Notes under the pieces: model-generated
The model's database searches: none
Told to the model about the DNA's origin: nothing
What the model saw: the letters and a program-made list of their open reading frames with translations, nothing else
Translations under genes and position numbers: made by a program
Source of the DNA: Comamonas sp. BIGb0152
GTDB lineage: Bacteria > Pseudomonadota > Gammaproteobacteria > Burkholderiales > Burkholderiaceae_C
Assembly: GCF_024809975.1 (NCBI RefSeq)
Contig: NZ_JANUDY010000007.1
Coordinates: 124,001-188,000, forward strand
Direction of reading: 5' to 3'
DNA length: 64,000 nt
In this document: piece by piece, positions 27,400-36,417 of the stretch
Layout of the letters: each line of letters begins with the position of its first letter
How positions within the stretch are numbered: the first letter of the stretch is position 1

Positions 27400-28350
27400 T
27401 CAGGCCTTGGAGAAAGCGTTGATCAGCTGCGTCACATCGTCATGCAGCGAGCCGGGGCTGGCATTGCCCAGCAGGTACCAGTTGGCCGAGTTCAGATACA
27501 CGATCTGCTTTTTCTTGGCCGCCTTGGTGGCATTGACCAGCGGGTTGTCCAGCAGCTTGGCGGCCGATGCGCCTTCGCGGCCAATGGCGGCATCGCGGTC
27601 CAGCACAAACAGCCAGTCCGGGTTGGTCTTGAGGATGAACTCGAAGGAGATCGCCTGGCCGTGGCCGGCCACCTTGATGTCCTTGTTGGCGGCGGGAATG
27701 CCGTACACATCGTGCAGCATGCCAAAACGCGAGCCCGGGCCATAGGCGCTCAACTTGCCGCCATTGGTCATCACCATCAGGCCGGTGCCCTTGTTGGCCG
27801 TCAGGCCCTTGAGCTTGTCGATATCGGCCTGCATCGCAGCCATCAGCGTTTGGGCCTGGGCCTGGTTGCCCACCATCTCGCCCAGAATCTTCAAATGCTT
27901 AAAGGCGCTGGCCACCGGCTGGGTGTTGTCCACCGTCAGGTCCAGGGTCGGTGCAATCTTGGACAGCTCGGCCACCTTGGCGGCCGAGCGGCCACCGGCG
28001 ACGATCACATCGGGCTTGAGGCCCTTGACCACCTCGTAGTTGGGCTCGAACAGGCTGCCGATGCGGACATAGTCCTTGCTGGCGTACTGCTCCAGCACCG
28101 GCGGGAACTTCACCACCTCGGGCACGCCCTTGACCTCGGCGCCCAGCGCGCGCAGGCAGTCGAGCGCGGCCAGGTCAAACACCAGAATGGTCTTGGGCTT
28201 GACCGGCACCTGCACCGTGCCGCCCGCTTGCTGCACCGCCAAGGTCTGCTGCGCCGATGCGGCGCCTGCCGCCCAGGGCAGGGTCACCAAAGCACCCAGC
28301 TGCAGCAGCGACTGGCGGCGGTTGACGGTGGAGGTAGCAAAGCGCGACAT
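27400..28350 (-). CDS. Siderophore-binding protein of the ABC transporter
   Basis: 316 residues from ATG MSRFATSTVNRRQSLLQLGA. The leader carries twin arginines (NRRQSLLQLG) before a hydrophobic stretch and ASA cleavage region, so Tat export to the periplasm is likely. The mature part matches cluster-8 periplasmic binding proteins of the YclQ/FatB/VctP type: PKTILVFDLAALDCLRALGA, YVRIGSLFEPNYEVVKGLKP and DVIVAGGRSAAKVAEL. These bind catecholate or petrobactin-like ferric siderophores. First gene of the operon, with a Fur-like box about 170 bases upstream. The exact siderophore is unknown. Confidence 0.88.
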   Translation of the reverse strand: MSRFATSTVNRRQSLLQLGALVTLPWAAGAASAQQTLAVQQAGGTVQVPVKPKTILVFDLAALDCLRALGAEVKGVPEVVKFPPVLEQYASKDYVRIGSLFEPNYEVVKGLKPDVIVAGGRSAAKVAELSKIAPTLDLTVDNTQPVASAFKHLKILGEMVGNQAQAQTLMAAMQADIDKLKGLTANKGTGLMVMTNGGKLSAYGPGSRFGMLHDVYGIPAANKDIKVAGHGQAISFEFILKTNPDWLFVLDRDAAIGREGASAAKLLDNPLVNATKAAKKKQIVYLNSANWYLLGNASPGSLHDDVTQLINAFSKA

Positions 28351-28767
28351 GGAACATCCTTGGGTCAGAATGCCGGCAGCCCCTGCATGCGCCTGGCCCA
28401 AGAGCGTATGGCTACGTTCATCTTGCGCCCGCAGCCTTGGCCCCAGCGGTTGGTGGAATGGAAACATCGCTTGGCGGATGCCCAGCCTGCAGCGCCCGGA
28501 GGCTTTACATTACTTGACACACTTGCGAATCGTTCTCATTTGAATGGTAACACGCTGTTATGTCCCCCTCGGTTGTCGGCGGGTACAAACCCTGAGCAGG
28601 CGCAAACCATCGCAGCACTGTCGCTGAACGGACAGTGCCGGGCCAGAACTGCAGCTACCACGCCACGCAAGGCGCCCCAGCGGTGGGCAGCTTTCTACAA
28701 TGGAGCCACACCCCGCCAGCCCATCGACTCCGCAGGAGACCGGCCGCCGCATGGTGCCCTTGCCCGC
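28351..28767. other. Divergent promoter region of the siderophore operon and DMT exporter
   Basis: A 417-base gap without a convincing gene. It contains the Fur-like box, the leader of the binding-protein gene, and the GC-rich region preceding the GTG-started exporter. In-frame extensions of both flanking genes into this region have no family support. Confidence 0.5.
28522..28540 (-). promoter_or_regulatory. Fur-like box upstream of the siderophore operon
   Basis: On the reverse strand AATGAGAACGATTCGCAAG matches the 19-base Fur consensus AATGATAATNATTATCATT at 12 of 18 defined positions. It shares the form AATGNGAA-N3-TTCGCAA with a second box at 36343. It precedes an iron-siderophore operon. 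Binding is inferred. Confidence 0.5.
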
Positions 28768-29772
28768 GTGACTTCCCCGACAGCACCCTCCCAAGCCTCC
28801 GCGCTGCCTGCCAGAGGCCTGACCTCCCCTCCCGCTTTTGCAGCGGACAGCGCTGCCAGCGTGCCCGAAACCACTGGCACCAGCACACCCCCACCCCGCC
28901 GCCCCGGCCAAGGCTCGGCCCTCACCGGCATCGTGCTGACAGTGCTGGCCTGTGCCTGCTTTTGCCTGCTCGATACCGGCTCCAAATACGCCGGCGCGCT
29001 GCTGCCGTTGTTGATGGCGCTGTGGCTGCGCTACATGCTGCAATCGGTGTTCACCGTAGGCTGGGGCGTGTACCAGTACGGCAGTGCGGTGTTCCACACC
29101 CGCCACCCGCGCTTTCAGGTGGCGCGTGCCGCCCTTTTTTGCAGCAGCAATGCCTGCGCGATGATGAGCCTGCGCTACCTGCCACTGGCCGAGTTCACGG
29201 CGGTGGTGGCGATGACGCCGCTGGCCATGACCCTGGTGGCCGCCCTCTGGCTCAAGCAACCCGTCAGCCCCCTGCGCTGGGTGCTGGTGGCCATGGGCTT
29301 TTTGGGCACCGTGGTCATCATCCGTCCGGGCAGTGCCAATTTCAGCGGCGGCGCGCTCATCTGGCCACTGCTGCAGCTGGCAGCCAACACGGCCTACCAG
29401 ATCGTCAGCAGCCAGATGGCGGGCAGAGAGCGGCCCGTCACCACCCAGATCTACACCAGCCTGCTGGCCCTGGTGCTGACCACCGCCAGCCTGCCCTGGT
29501 TCTGGCAGCTGCCCAGCAGCGCCGCGCTGTGGCTGGCGGCGCTGGCCATGGGCGTGGGCAGCACCATTGGCCACCTGATGCTGCTCAAGGCCTATGAGCA
29601 TGCCAAACCGGCCACCATATCGCCGTTTCTCTACAGCCAGATCCCCTTTGCCGTGTTCGCCGGCTGGCTGCTCTACGGCCATATCCCCGACCACTGGGCG
29701 GTGCTGGGCATGGTGGCCATTGCGCTGGGCGGTGCGCTCAGCGCCTGGCTGTCGGTGCGCGAATCGCGCTGA
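28768..29772 (+). CDS. DMT-superfamily (EamA) membrane transporter
   Basis: 334 residues if started at the GTG encoding VTSPTAPSQAS; no in-frame ATG is close, so the start is uncertain. After about 45 Ala/Pro-rich residues come ten transmembrane helices in two EamA repeats. Landmarks are MALWLRYMLQSVFTVGW, YLPLAEFTAVVAMTPLAMTL and PATISPFLYSQIPFAVFAGW. RhaT/YdcZ-like members export amino acids or other metabolites; the substrate here is unknown. It is divergent from the siderophore operon and convergent with ggt. Confidence 0.85.
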   Translation: MTSPTAPSQASALPARGLTSPPAFAADSAASVPETTGTSTPPPRRPGQGSALTGIVLTVLACACFCLLDTGSKYAGALLPLLMALWLRYMLQSVFTVGWGVYQYGSAVFHTRHPRFQVARAALFCSSNACAMMSLRYLPLAEFTAVVAMTPLAMTLVAALWLKQPVSPLRWVLVAMGFLGTVVIIRPGSANFSGGALIWPLLQLAANTAYQIVSSQMAGRERPVTTQIYTSLLALVLTTASLPWFWQLPSSAALWLAALAMGVGSTIGHLMLLKAYEHAKPATISPFLYSQIPFAVFAGWLLYGHIPDHWAVLGMVAIALGGALSAWLSVRESR

Positions 29773-29811
29773 TCCCGACGCCTGAAGGCTGCCTGCATAG
29801 CCTGCATCGAT

Positions 29812-29845
29812 AAAAAAAGCGCCACCGAAACCAGTCCGGTGGCGC
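29812..29845 (-). terminator. Rho-independent terminator after ggt
   Basis: Nine-base perfect stem GCGCCACCG/CGGTGGCGC, followed on the reverse strand by TTTTTTTA. It is about 30 bases past the ggt stop and may also stop transcription from the convergent exporter gene. Confidence 0.85.
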
Positions 29846-29872
29846 CCTGGGTGTGTTTGCTTTATCGGTGCG

Positions 29873-31474
29873 TCAGTAGGCGACCGCCTGGCCATCCTTG
29901 CGCGGATCGGAGCCAGCCACATAGTGCCCGCCCTCGCGCAGAATCAGCTGCGCACCGCCAAAGGCAAACACGCCATGGCCTTCTTCGATGCTCACTTCAT
30001 GGCCCAGCGCACGCAGTGCGGCAATCACCTGCGGATCAAAGCCCAGTTCGACGGAGACCTGGTTGCCACCGGTCACGCGCCAGCGCGGCGCGTCTGCGGC
30101 GGCCTGCGGGTTTTGGCCATAGCGCAGCACGCGCACGGCCATCTGCACATGGCCCTGGCTTTGCATCGGGCCGCCCATCACGCCAAAGGCCATCTGCGGC
30201 GTGCCATCGGCATGCATCGCAAAGGCGGGGATGATGGTGTGCGAGGGGCGCTTGCCCGGTGCCACCTGGTTGGCATGGCCCGCCTCGGTGGTGAAGCCAG
30301 CCCCCCGGTTTTGCAGGCTGATGCCGGTGCCCGGCACCACCACGCCTGAGCCAAAACCCATGTAGTTGGACTGGATGAAGGACACCATCATGCCGCTCTC
30401 ATCGCAGGCCGTCAGGTAGACCGTGCCACCCGGCTTGGGCGCGCCATAGCTGGCAACGCTGGCCTTGCTGCGGTCAATCAGCTTGGCGCGTTCGGCCAGG
30501 TAGGCGGGGTTCAGCAGATCCTGCTGGGGCTTGACGCGCATATGGTCGATATCGGCGTTGTACTGGGCCAGGTCGGCCAGCGCCAGCTTCATCGCCTCGA
30601 TCTGCAGGTGCACGGTCTCGGTGCTGTCCAGCGGCTGGTCGCCAATACCGATGGCATCGAGCAGGCCCAGCGCGATCAGCGCGGCAATGCCCTGGCCATT
30701 GGGCGGAATCTCATGCACCACCGAGTCGCCAAAGGGCTGGGCCACCGTACCCACCCAGTCGCAGCGGTGGGCGGCCAGGTCCTCGACCGTCATCACGCCG
30801 CCGTTGGCCTGGCTGTGCGCTGCCATTTTTTGCGCCAGCGCGCCCCGGTAATACGATTCACCCAGGGTCTCGGCAATCTCTTCCAGGGTGCAGGCATGCG
30901 CCTCGCTTGTGAACCAGCTGCCCGCCTGCGGTGCCTGGCCGTCCGGCGCAAAGCATTCCTTGAAGCCGGGCTGGTCGCCCAGCTTGGCGAGGCCCAGCGC
31001 CCAGAGCTTGGCAATCGTCGGCGACACCGCAAAACCGTGGCGCGCATAGTCGATTGCCGGTTGCGCCACCTGCGCAAAGGGCAGCTTGCCAAAGCGCTTG
31101 GACAACTCCACCCAGCCGGAGACCACGCCGGGCACGGTGACCGCATTCCAGCCCTTTTCGGGGATGCCGCCCAGCTTCTCAAAGTATTCCGGCGTCCAGC
31201 CTGCAGGTGCACGGCCCGAGGCGTTCAAGCCATGGAGCTCCTGCCCGTCCCAGACAATCGCGAAAGCATCACTGCCAATGCCGCAACCCGTGGGCTCCAC
31301 CACTGTCAAGGTCATCGCGGCGGCCAGTGCCGCATCCACCGCATTGCCGCCCGCTTGCAGCATGCGCAGGCCTGCCTGCGCGGCCAGCGGTTGCGAGGTG
31401 CTCACCACATTGCGGCCCAGGATGGGCGAGCGCTGCGAGGCATAGGGCTGGGCCCAGTCTTTCACGGTGGTCAT
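29873..31474 (-). CDS. ggt: Gamma-glutamyltransferase family protein
   Basis: 533 residues from ATG MTTVKDWAQPYASQR. The Ntn-hydrolase precursor is recognised by SQPLAAQAGLRMLQAGGNAV, VVHEIPPNGQGIAALIALGL and the processing-site block GGTVYLTACDESGMMVS, where the conserved threonine before VYLTA would become the nucleophile after autocleavage. It acts on glutathione or other gamma-glutamyl or acylated amides. No signal peptide is visible, unlike periplasmic E. coli Ggt, so it is probably cytoplasmic. It is followed upstream on the same strand by a Bug-type binding protein, suggesting uptake and hydrolysis of a shared substrate. Confidence 0.88.
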   Translation of the reverse strand: MTTVKDWAQPYASQRSPILGRNVVSTSQPLAAQAGLRMLQAGGNAVDAALAAAMTLTVVEPTGCGIGSDAFAIVWDGQELHGLNASGRAPAGWTPEYFEKLGGIPEKGWNAVTVPGVVSGWVELSKRFGKLPFAQVAQPAIDYARHGFAVSPTIAKLWALGLAKLGDQPGFKECFAPDGQAPQAGSWFTSEAHACTLEEIAETLGESYYRGALAQKMAAHSQANGGVMTVEDLAAHRCDWVGTVAQPFGDSVVHEIPPNGQGIAALIALGLLDAIGIGDQPLDSTETVHLQIEAMKLALADLAQYNADIDHMRVKPQQDLLNPAYLAERAKLIDRSKASVASYGAPKPGGTVYLTACDESGMMVSFIQSNYMGFGSGVVVPGTGISLQNRGAGFTTEAGHANQVAPGKRPSHTIIPAFAMHADGTPQMAFGVMGGPMQSQGHVQMAVRVLRYGQNPQAAADAPRWRVTGGNQVSVELGFDPQVIAALRALGHEVSIEEGHGVFAFGGAQLILREGGHYVAGSDPRKDGQAVAY

Positions 31475-31524
31475 GTCTTGTCTTTCTGAATGCAATCGGG
31501 GTGTCAGGGATGGCGGTGCGGAAC

Positions 31525-32544
31525 TTAGTCCAAGGTGATGTGGTTGTCTTTGATGACCTTGGCCCAGCGTGCGCTGTCGGCCTTCACCAGATCAGCAAAC
31601 TGCGCTGGCGTGCCGGGCTTGGCCACTTCAGCGCCCAGCTTGGCCAGGCTGGCGATGACGTCTGGGTTTTGCATGGCCTTGTTGAAGGCGGCATTGACCT
31701 TGGCGGTCAGCTCCGGCTTCAAGCCCGCGGGTGCATACACACCAAACCAGGTCACCGACGCGTAGCCGGGCAGACCCGATTCGGCCACCGTGGGCAGCTG
31801 GGGCGCGAGCTGGGTGCGCTCGGCGCTGGTGACGGCCAGCGCACGCAGGCGGCCGCTGGCCACATGGGGCATGCCGGTGGGGATGGAGTCAAACAGCATA
31901 TGCACCTGGCCGGTGGCCAGATCGCTGATGGACTGGGCCGTGCCCTTGTAGGGCACATGGGTCAAGGTGATGCCGGCCTGGGCTGCAAAGGCCGCCGTGT
32001 TCAGGTGCACGATGGTGCCATTGCCGCTGGTGGCGTAGTTCAGCTTGCCGGGGTTGGCCTTGGCATAGCTGATCAGCTCCTGCACGGTCTTGACGGGCAG
32101 CGAGTTGGTGACCAGCAGCACGCTGGCGGCATCGGCCACATGGGCAATCGGCGTGAAGTCCTTGTCCGCGCGGTAGGCCAGCTTGGGCATCAGGTGCGGC
32201 GAGATCGCATGGGTGCTGCTGGTGGTGAACAGCAGGGTGTAGCCATCGGCGCTGGCCTTGGCCGCCTCGGCCGTGCCAATGGTGCCGCCCGCGCCGGGGC
32301 GGTTGTCAATCACCAGCGCCTGGCCCAGCTCCTGCGACACCTTTTGCGCCACCACGCGGGCGACCAGATCGGTGGCACCACTGGGCGGAAACGGCACGAT
32401 GACGCGGATCGCGCGATCAGGCCATGAGCTGCTTTGCGCAGCGGCAAACTGGGGCAGCATGGCCAGGGCCACGCCAGCGGCCAGGCCGGCGAGCAGCGGC
32501 CGGCGGGCAGGCAGGCAAGAAAGAAGAGAAGCGTTAGTTGGCAT
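31525..32544 (-). CDS. Bug-family (tripartite tricarboxylate) solute-binding protein
   Basis: 339 residues from ATG MPTNASLLSCLPARRPLLAG. A signal peptide ends near FAAAQSSSWP. The mature domain starts WPDRAIRVIVPFPPSGATD, the hallmark of Bug/TctC binding proteins so abundant in Burkholderiales, with NYATSGNGTIVHLNTAAF in the ligand region. No TctA/TctB membrane genes are adjacent, as is common for orphan Bug genes. The ligand is unknown; being just upstream of ggt (50-base gap) and divergent from a LysR gene suggests one regulated catabolic unit. Confidence 0.88.
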   Translation of the reverse strand: MPTNASLLSCLPARRPLLAGLAAGVALAMLPQFAAAQSSSWPDRAIRVIVPFPPSGATDLVARVVAQKVSQELGQALVIDNRPGAGGTIGTAEAAKASADGYTLLFTTSSTHAISPHLMPKLAYRADKDFTPIAHVADAASVLLVTNSLPVKTVQELISYAKANPGKLNYATSGNGTIVHLNTAAFAAQAGITLTHVPYKGTAQSISDLATGQVHMLFDSIPTGMPHVASGRLRALAVTSAERTQLAPQLPTVAESGLPGYASVTWFGVYAPAGLKPELTAKVNAAFNKAMQNPDVIASLAKLGAEVAKPGTPAQFADLVKADSARWAKVIKDNHITLD

Positions 32545-32781
32545 GGTGGTGAGCGAGTTGCAAAACATCTGCGAAGCACTCTGCGCTTGTGGCGCGGGCC
32601 AGAACAACCGGTTCTTATGCGCCCACAGCGGGTATGCCATGCGCGCGGGGGCAAAGGCGCCTGCGTGAAGCTTTGCATATTAAAAGCCTGTGACAGCAGG
32701 CACCACCACCGATTTGGCAAGGTAGCTTTGCCGATCCGGCAATGGGTTTATGCTTGGCCTATCCATTTCAGCAATACTTCC

Positions 32782-33711
32782 ATGCCCAACCGCCAGCCCG
32801 CGCATCTGCAGGACACCGCCCTGCGCTACTTCCATGAGGTGGTGCAGTGCGGCTCGGTCAGCGCTGCATCCTTGCGCCTGCATGTGGCCAGCTCGGCCGT
32901 CAGCCGCCAGATCAGCGGGCTGGAGGCCCAGCTGGGCACGGCGCTGTTTGAGCGCCATGCGCGGGGCATGCAGCCCACAGCAGCCGGGCAGATTCTGGCC
33001 GAGCTGGCGCGCCGCATCAGCCTGGATGCCGAGCAGGCGATCGATGCCATCCATGCGCTCGACAGCCTGCGCGCCGGCCTGGTGCGTATCGCCACCTCGG
33101 ATGCCTTTGCCAATGAACTGCTGCCCCAGGCCTGCGTGGCCTTTGCGCGCCTGCACCCGGGCCTGCGGTTTGAGGTGAGCATGGTGCCGACCTTGCAGGT
33201 CTCCGCCAAGCTGCTGGCCGGTGAGGCCGATATTGGCCTGCGTTTCAGCATCTCGCCGCTCAAGAACATTGCCGTGGTGCACCGCCAAAGCGCGCCGGTG
33301 CTGGCGGTGCTGCCGCCCGGCCATGTGCTGGCCGGCCAGGCATCGCTCACCTTGGCCGATTTGGCCCGCCACCCGCTGGCCTTGCCACCGGCCGAGACGG
33401 CGATCCGCCAGATGATCGACCTGGCCTGCAGCCGCCAGGGCCTGCAGCTGGATCCGGTGCTGACCACCAACCACGCCAAGACCTTGCTCAATTTTGCGCT
33501 GCACGGCGGCGGGGTCACCGTCTCCAGCGAAGTGGGGGTGCGCCATATGCTGGCAGCGGGCAGCCTGGTCGCCCGCCCTTTGAGCGATGCCGGGCTGGAC
33601 CTGCGTGACATCGAGGTGCAAACCCTGGCGGGACGGCAGCTGCCCGCCGCTGCCCAGGCCTTTTTGGGGCTGCTGGTGCAGCAGCTGCAGGCGGTGCCAA
33701 GCCCGCGCTAA
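32782..33711 (+). CDS. LysR-family transcriptional regulator
   Basis: 309 residues from ATG MPNRQPAHLQDTALRYFHEV. The LysR winged helix is at about residues 15-70 (CGSVSAASLRLHVASSAVSR, then QISGLEAQLGTALFERHARG), followed by a substrate-binding domain with VLPPGHVLAGQASLTLADLA and ALHGGGVTVSSEVGVRHML. It is transcribed divergently from the Bug/ggt pair across a 237-base gap, the usual arrangement for a regulator of those genes. The effector is unknown. Confidence 0.87.
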   Translation: MPNRQPAHLQDTALRYFHEVVQCGSVSAASLRLHVASSAVSRQISGLEAQLGTALFERHARGMQPTAAGQILAELARRISLDAEQAIDAIHALDSLRAGLVRIATSDAFANELLPQACVAFARLHPGLRFEVSMVPTLQVSAKLLAGEADIGLRFSISPLKNIAVVHRQSAPVLAVLPPGHVLAGQASLTLADLARHPLALPPAETAIRQMIDLACSRQGLQLDPVLTTNHAKTLLNFALHGGGVTVSSEVGVRHMLAAGSLVARPLSDAGLDLRDIEVQTLAGRQLPAAAQAFLGLLVQQLQAVPSPR

Positions 33712-33721
33712 AAAGCGCTGG

Positions 33722-34414
33722 CTACAGGCCCAACTGCTTGCGAAACGCCTGCGCCTGGCTGAAATGCCCATTGCCGATAAAGGGCACCGGCGGGCGCAAG
33801 GCCGACAAGGGCGATGGGTGGTTGCTGGTCAGCACCAGGTGGCCCCGGTCCTGCGGAATCAGCGCGCGCTTGCTTTGCGCATGGTTGCCCCAAAGCATGA
33901 AGACCACCGGTTTGTCACTCTGGGCCACCTGGCGGATGAGGGCATCGGTGAGCAGCTCCCAGCCCTTGCCACTGTGGCTGGCGGCCTGGCCCTCTTCCAC
34001 CGTCAAACAGGTGTTGAGCAGCAGCACGCCATGGGTGGCCCATTTGACGAGGCTGCCACCCGGATCGGGGAAAGGCGGGAACGGCACGCCCAAATCACGC
34101 TGCATCTCCTTAAAGATGTTTTGCAGCGACGGCGGCAAGCGCACGCCCGAGGCGACGGAAAAAGCCAGGCCCTCAGCCTGGCCGCGCCCATGGTAGGGGT
34201 CTTGCCCAAGGATGACCACGCGCACGCTCTCAGGCGGGGTCAGGCGCAAGGCGCGCAGGGGCTCGGGTGGGAAGACCACCGCCCCGGCATCCAGGCGCTG
34301 CTGCAGGTACTGCGACAGCTGCTGGCCCTTGGGGCTTTCGAAGAATTGGTCGACGGTGGCTTGCCAGCCGGCAGCCACCTGGTGGTCATGAAGCGCTTCA
34401 GATGTCAGTTGCAT
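33722..34414 (-). CDS. ung: Uracil-DNA glycosylase, family 1
   Basis: 230 residues from ATG MQLTSEALHDHQVAAG. It removes uracil from DNA in base-excision repair. The water-activating motif VVILGQDPYHGRGQAEGLAF contains the catalytic Asp; LVLTSNHPSPLSALR is the DNA-intercalation loop with catalytic His; VLLLNTCLTVEEG and FMLWGNHAQSK are further signatures. Length matches E. coli Ung (229). It is convergent with the LysR gene (10-base gap) and downstream of the Fes-type esterase. Confidence 0.96.
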   Translation of the reverse strand: MQLTSEALHDHQVAAGWQATVDQFFESPKGQQLSQYLQQRLDAGAVVFPPEPLRALRLTPPESVRVVILGQDPYHGRGQAEGLAFSVASGVRLPPSLQNIFKEMQRDLGVPFPPFPDPGGSLVKWATHGVLLLNTCLTVEEGQAASHSGKGWELLTDALIRQVAQSDKPVVFMLWGNHAQSKRALIPQDRGHLVLTSNHPSPLSALRPPVPFIGNGHFSQAQAFRKQLGL

Positions 34415-34456
34415 GCCCGCATTGTGCACGCTGCGCGGGCGCCCGCCGGTCATCGG

Positions 34457-36238
34457 CTATCGCCCTTTGCATGCTGCTTGCGTGGGCAGTGCTGCCGGAT
34501 TGAGCAGTGCCACCAGGCCGCAGGCGATCGAGCCTTGCCAATGCACATAGTCGTGGCCCGTGCTGTGCTCCAGCTGGGTCACCCGGTAGCCTTTTGCCCG
34601 CAGCACATCGCCCAGCGCGCGGCTGGTCTCCAGAATGCCCGCCTGCCCGCCCCTTGCGCTCTCATACAGACCAGCATCCAGGTAGAAATTCACGGATTTG
34701 CGAGGGGACTCTGCCCACCAGCGCGCCATGGCATTGGGTGCCTCATCGGCAGGGGCCCACCAGTACGATCCCGACAGGCTCAGCACATTGCCAAAACGCT
34801 CCGGGTGGCGCAGGGCCATATAGCTCGATGCCAGCCCGCCGTAGCTGGAGCCGGCAATCACCGTGCGCGCAGCAGGCACGTCCAGCCCTTGCGCGGCCAG
34901 CCAGGGCATCAGCTGCAGGCCCATGAAATCGGCAAATACCGGGTTGGGCGGCAGCTCGGTATTGCGCAGCTCGCTGCTGGCATTGGCCACCAGCACCACC
35001 GCCGTGTTCGGAATCAGGCCCTGCGCCTGCAGGCGCTCGACGATCTGCGGCGTGGGCACCTGGCGCAAATAGGCATGGGCATCGAACAGCACCAGCAAAG
35101 CGCGTTGGTCCTGGGCGGCCTGGGCCCAGCCGGCCGGGCGGTAGATCCAGATATCGCGGCCATTGCCCAACGCGGGCGATGGCAGCCAGTGGCGCTGCAG
35201 GTCACCCGGCAAGGGCGCGTTGGCCGGCTGCGACCAGGGCTGCGCCGGCGCATCGGGCAGTTGCAGCACCGAGCGACCCTGGTACTTATCTGCTGCAACA
35301 CCCCCATCGTCAGAAGCCGCCCAGCTGCGCGGGTTCAAAGGGTCGCGCTGCAAGGTGGCCAAAATGCTGCGGCGCTGCTCCATCGCGGTGCCTTCGGTAT
35401 TGGGCACATCGGGTGCCAGCCCGTAGCTGAGCCGGGCATCGCTGGGCATCACAAAGCTGCTCCACCAGACGTCCGTCTCACCCAGTCGCTGCAGCGATTC
35501 ATGGTTGCCCGAGGGGCTGCCAAACAGGCGCACGCTGTGCTGCGCGCCACGCCACAAAAAAGTCACCAGCCGCTCTTTGTCGCTCCAGGGCTCCACCAGG
35601 GGTGTGCCGCTGGCGGCCATCTCGTGCCAGAAGGCGGCGGTATCGCCACCGCCTGCCAGCTGGCGTACCAAGGCTTGCAGGCGCGGGCTTTGCACCGGCT
35701 TGTTGGGCAAGGCCACCGTCTGGTCGGCGCGGGGCGCCCAGGCCCGTTGAATCTCGATGCGGTAATGGCCGGGCCTGGCCTGTGCCGGGAGCGGGGCTGC
35801 CTCTGCGCCACTGCGGCTGTAGGCGATGGCCGGCTGGGCATTCCAATGCAGCACCAATTGCTGGCCCGCCTGGGCCTGCCAGCTAAAGCCTTCCCCCACC
35901 CCATCGCTGCGCAGCAGGCGCCGCACATGGCGGCCTGCGGCATCTTGCACATCCAGCTGCACACCGCTGCCATCGACCTCACCGCGCACCACGCTGCCGG
36001 CGGGCACTTGCTGGGCATCGAGTTGCCAGCGCTGCTGCGCCCCAGCGGCGAGCAGGCCTTGCACCGTTTGCCCCACACCCAGGGACTGGACAGGCTGTGC
36101 CCGATCAGGCGCGCTAGCGCATCCGCCCAACACCATCAGCCCCAGCGCTGCACTGGCAGCGAGCCCCAGCAGACGAGGCGACAAGGGTAAAACAAAGGCG
36201 CTGGGCGCCCGAGCTGCAATGCGATCATGGATACTCAT
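34457..36238 (-). CDS. Exported Fes-type siderophore esterase (lipoprotein)
   Basis: 593 residues. A long leader ends in a lipobox LGGCAS (Cys at about residue 40), so the protein is probably anchored in the envelope. The middle resembles the enterochelin esterase N-terminal domain (RLVTFLWRG, ETDVWWSSFVMPSDARLSY). The C-terminal esterase D-like hydrolase has the nucleophile elbow VIAGSSYGGLASSYMALRHP and catalytic His in STGHDYVHWQ. Fes enzymes cut trilactone siderophores to release iron. A strong Fur-like box lies upstream. Function is likely linked to the importer 6 kb away; location outside the cytoplasm is unlike E. coli Fes. Confidence 0.85.
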   Translation of the reverse strand: MSIHDRIAARAPSAFVLPLSPRLLGLAASAALGLMVLGGCASAPDRAQPVQSLGVGQTVQGLLAAGAQQRWQLDAQQVPAGSVVRGEVDGSGVQLDVQDAAGRHVRRLLRSDGVGEGFSWQAQAGQQLVLHWNAQPAIAYSRSGAEAAPLPAQARPGHYRIEIQRAWAPRADQTVALPNKPVQSPRLQALVRQLAGGGDTAAFWHEMAASGTPLVEPWSDKERLVTFLWRGAQHSVRLFGSPSGNHESLQRLGETDVWWSSFVMPSDARLSYGLAPDVPNTEGTAMEQRRSILATLQRDPLNPRSWAASDDGGVAADKYQGRSVLQLPDAPAQPWSQPANAPLPGDLQRHWLPSPALGNGRDIWIYRPAGWAQAAQDQRALLVLFDAHAYLRQVPTPQIVERLQAQGLIPNTAVVLVANASSELRNTELPPNPVFADFMGLQLMPWLAAQGLDVPAARTVIAGSSYGGLASSYMALRHPERFGNVLSLSGSYWWAPADEAPNAMARWWAESPRKSVNFYLDAGLYESARGGQAGILETSRALGDVLRAKGYRVTQLEHSTGHDYVHWQGSIACGLVALLNPAALPTQAACKGR

Positions 36239-36342
36239 GGAAAGACAACGGCAAACAGGCCGGCGGCCCCTGCTTGGCAGGGAACGCTAGCCCAAGATCA
36301 ATCGGAAGAAGCGGAAAAAATTCCCACCACCACAACTTAAGG

Positions 36343-36361
36343 AATGGGAATTATTCGCAAT
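36343..36361 (+). promoter_or_regulatory. Fur-like box between the esterase and DUF5329 genes
   Basis: AATGGGAATTATTCGCAAT matches the Fur consensus AATGATAATNATTATCATT at 13 of 18 defined positions. It lies in the 179-base gap between two divergent genes, so it may control both. It resembles the box in front of the siderophore operon. Confidence 0.55.
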
Positions 36362-36417
36362 TGATACTAGCACAGCGCCGCAACCGCTGGCCGACCCACC
36401 ACACCACAGGATGCGCT

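Noticed and set aside
27073-28767. A very long N-terminal extension of the DMT transporter frame
   Set aside because: It runs antisense through the siderophore permease and binding-protein genes; the transporter fold begins only after the GTG at 28768.
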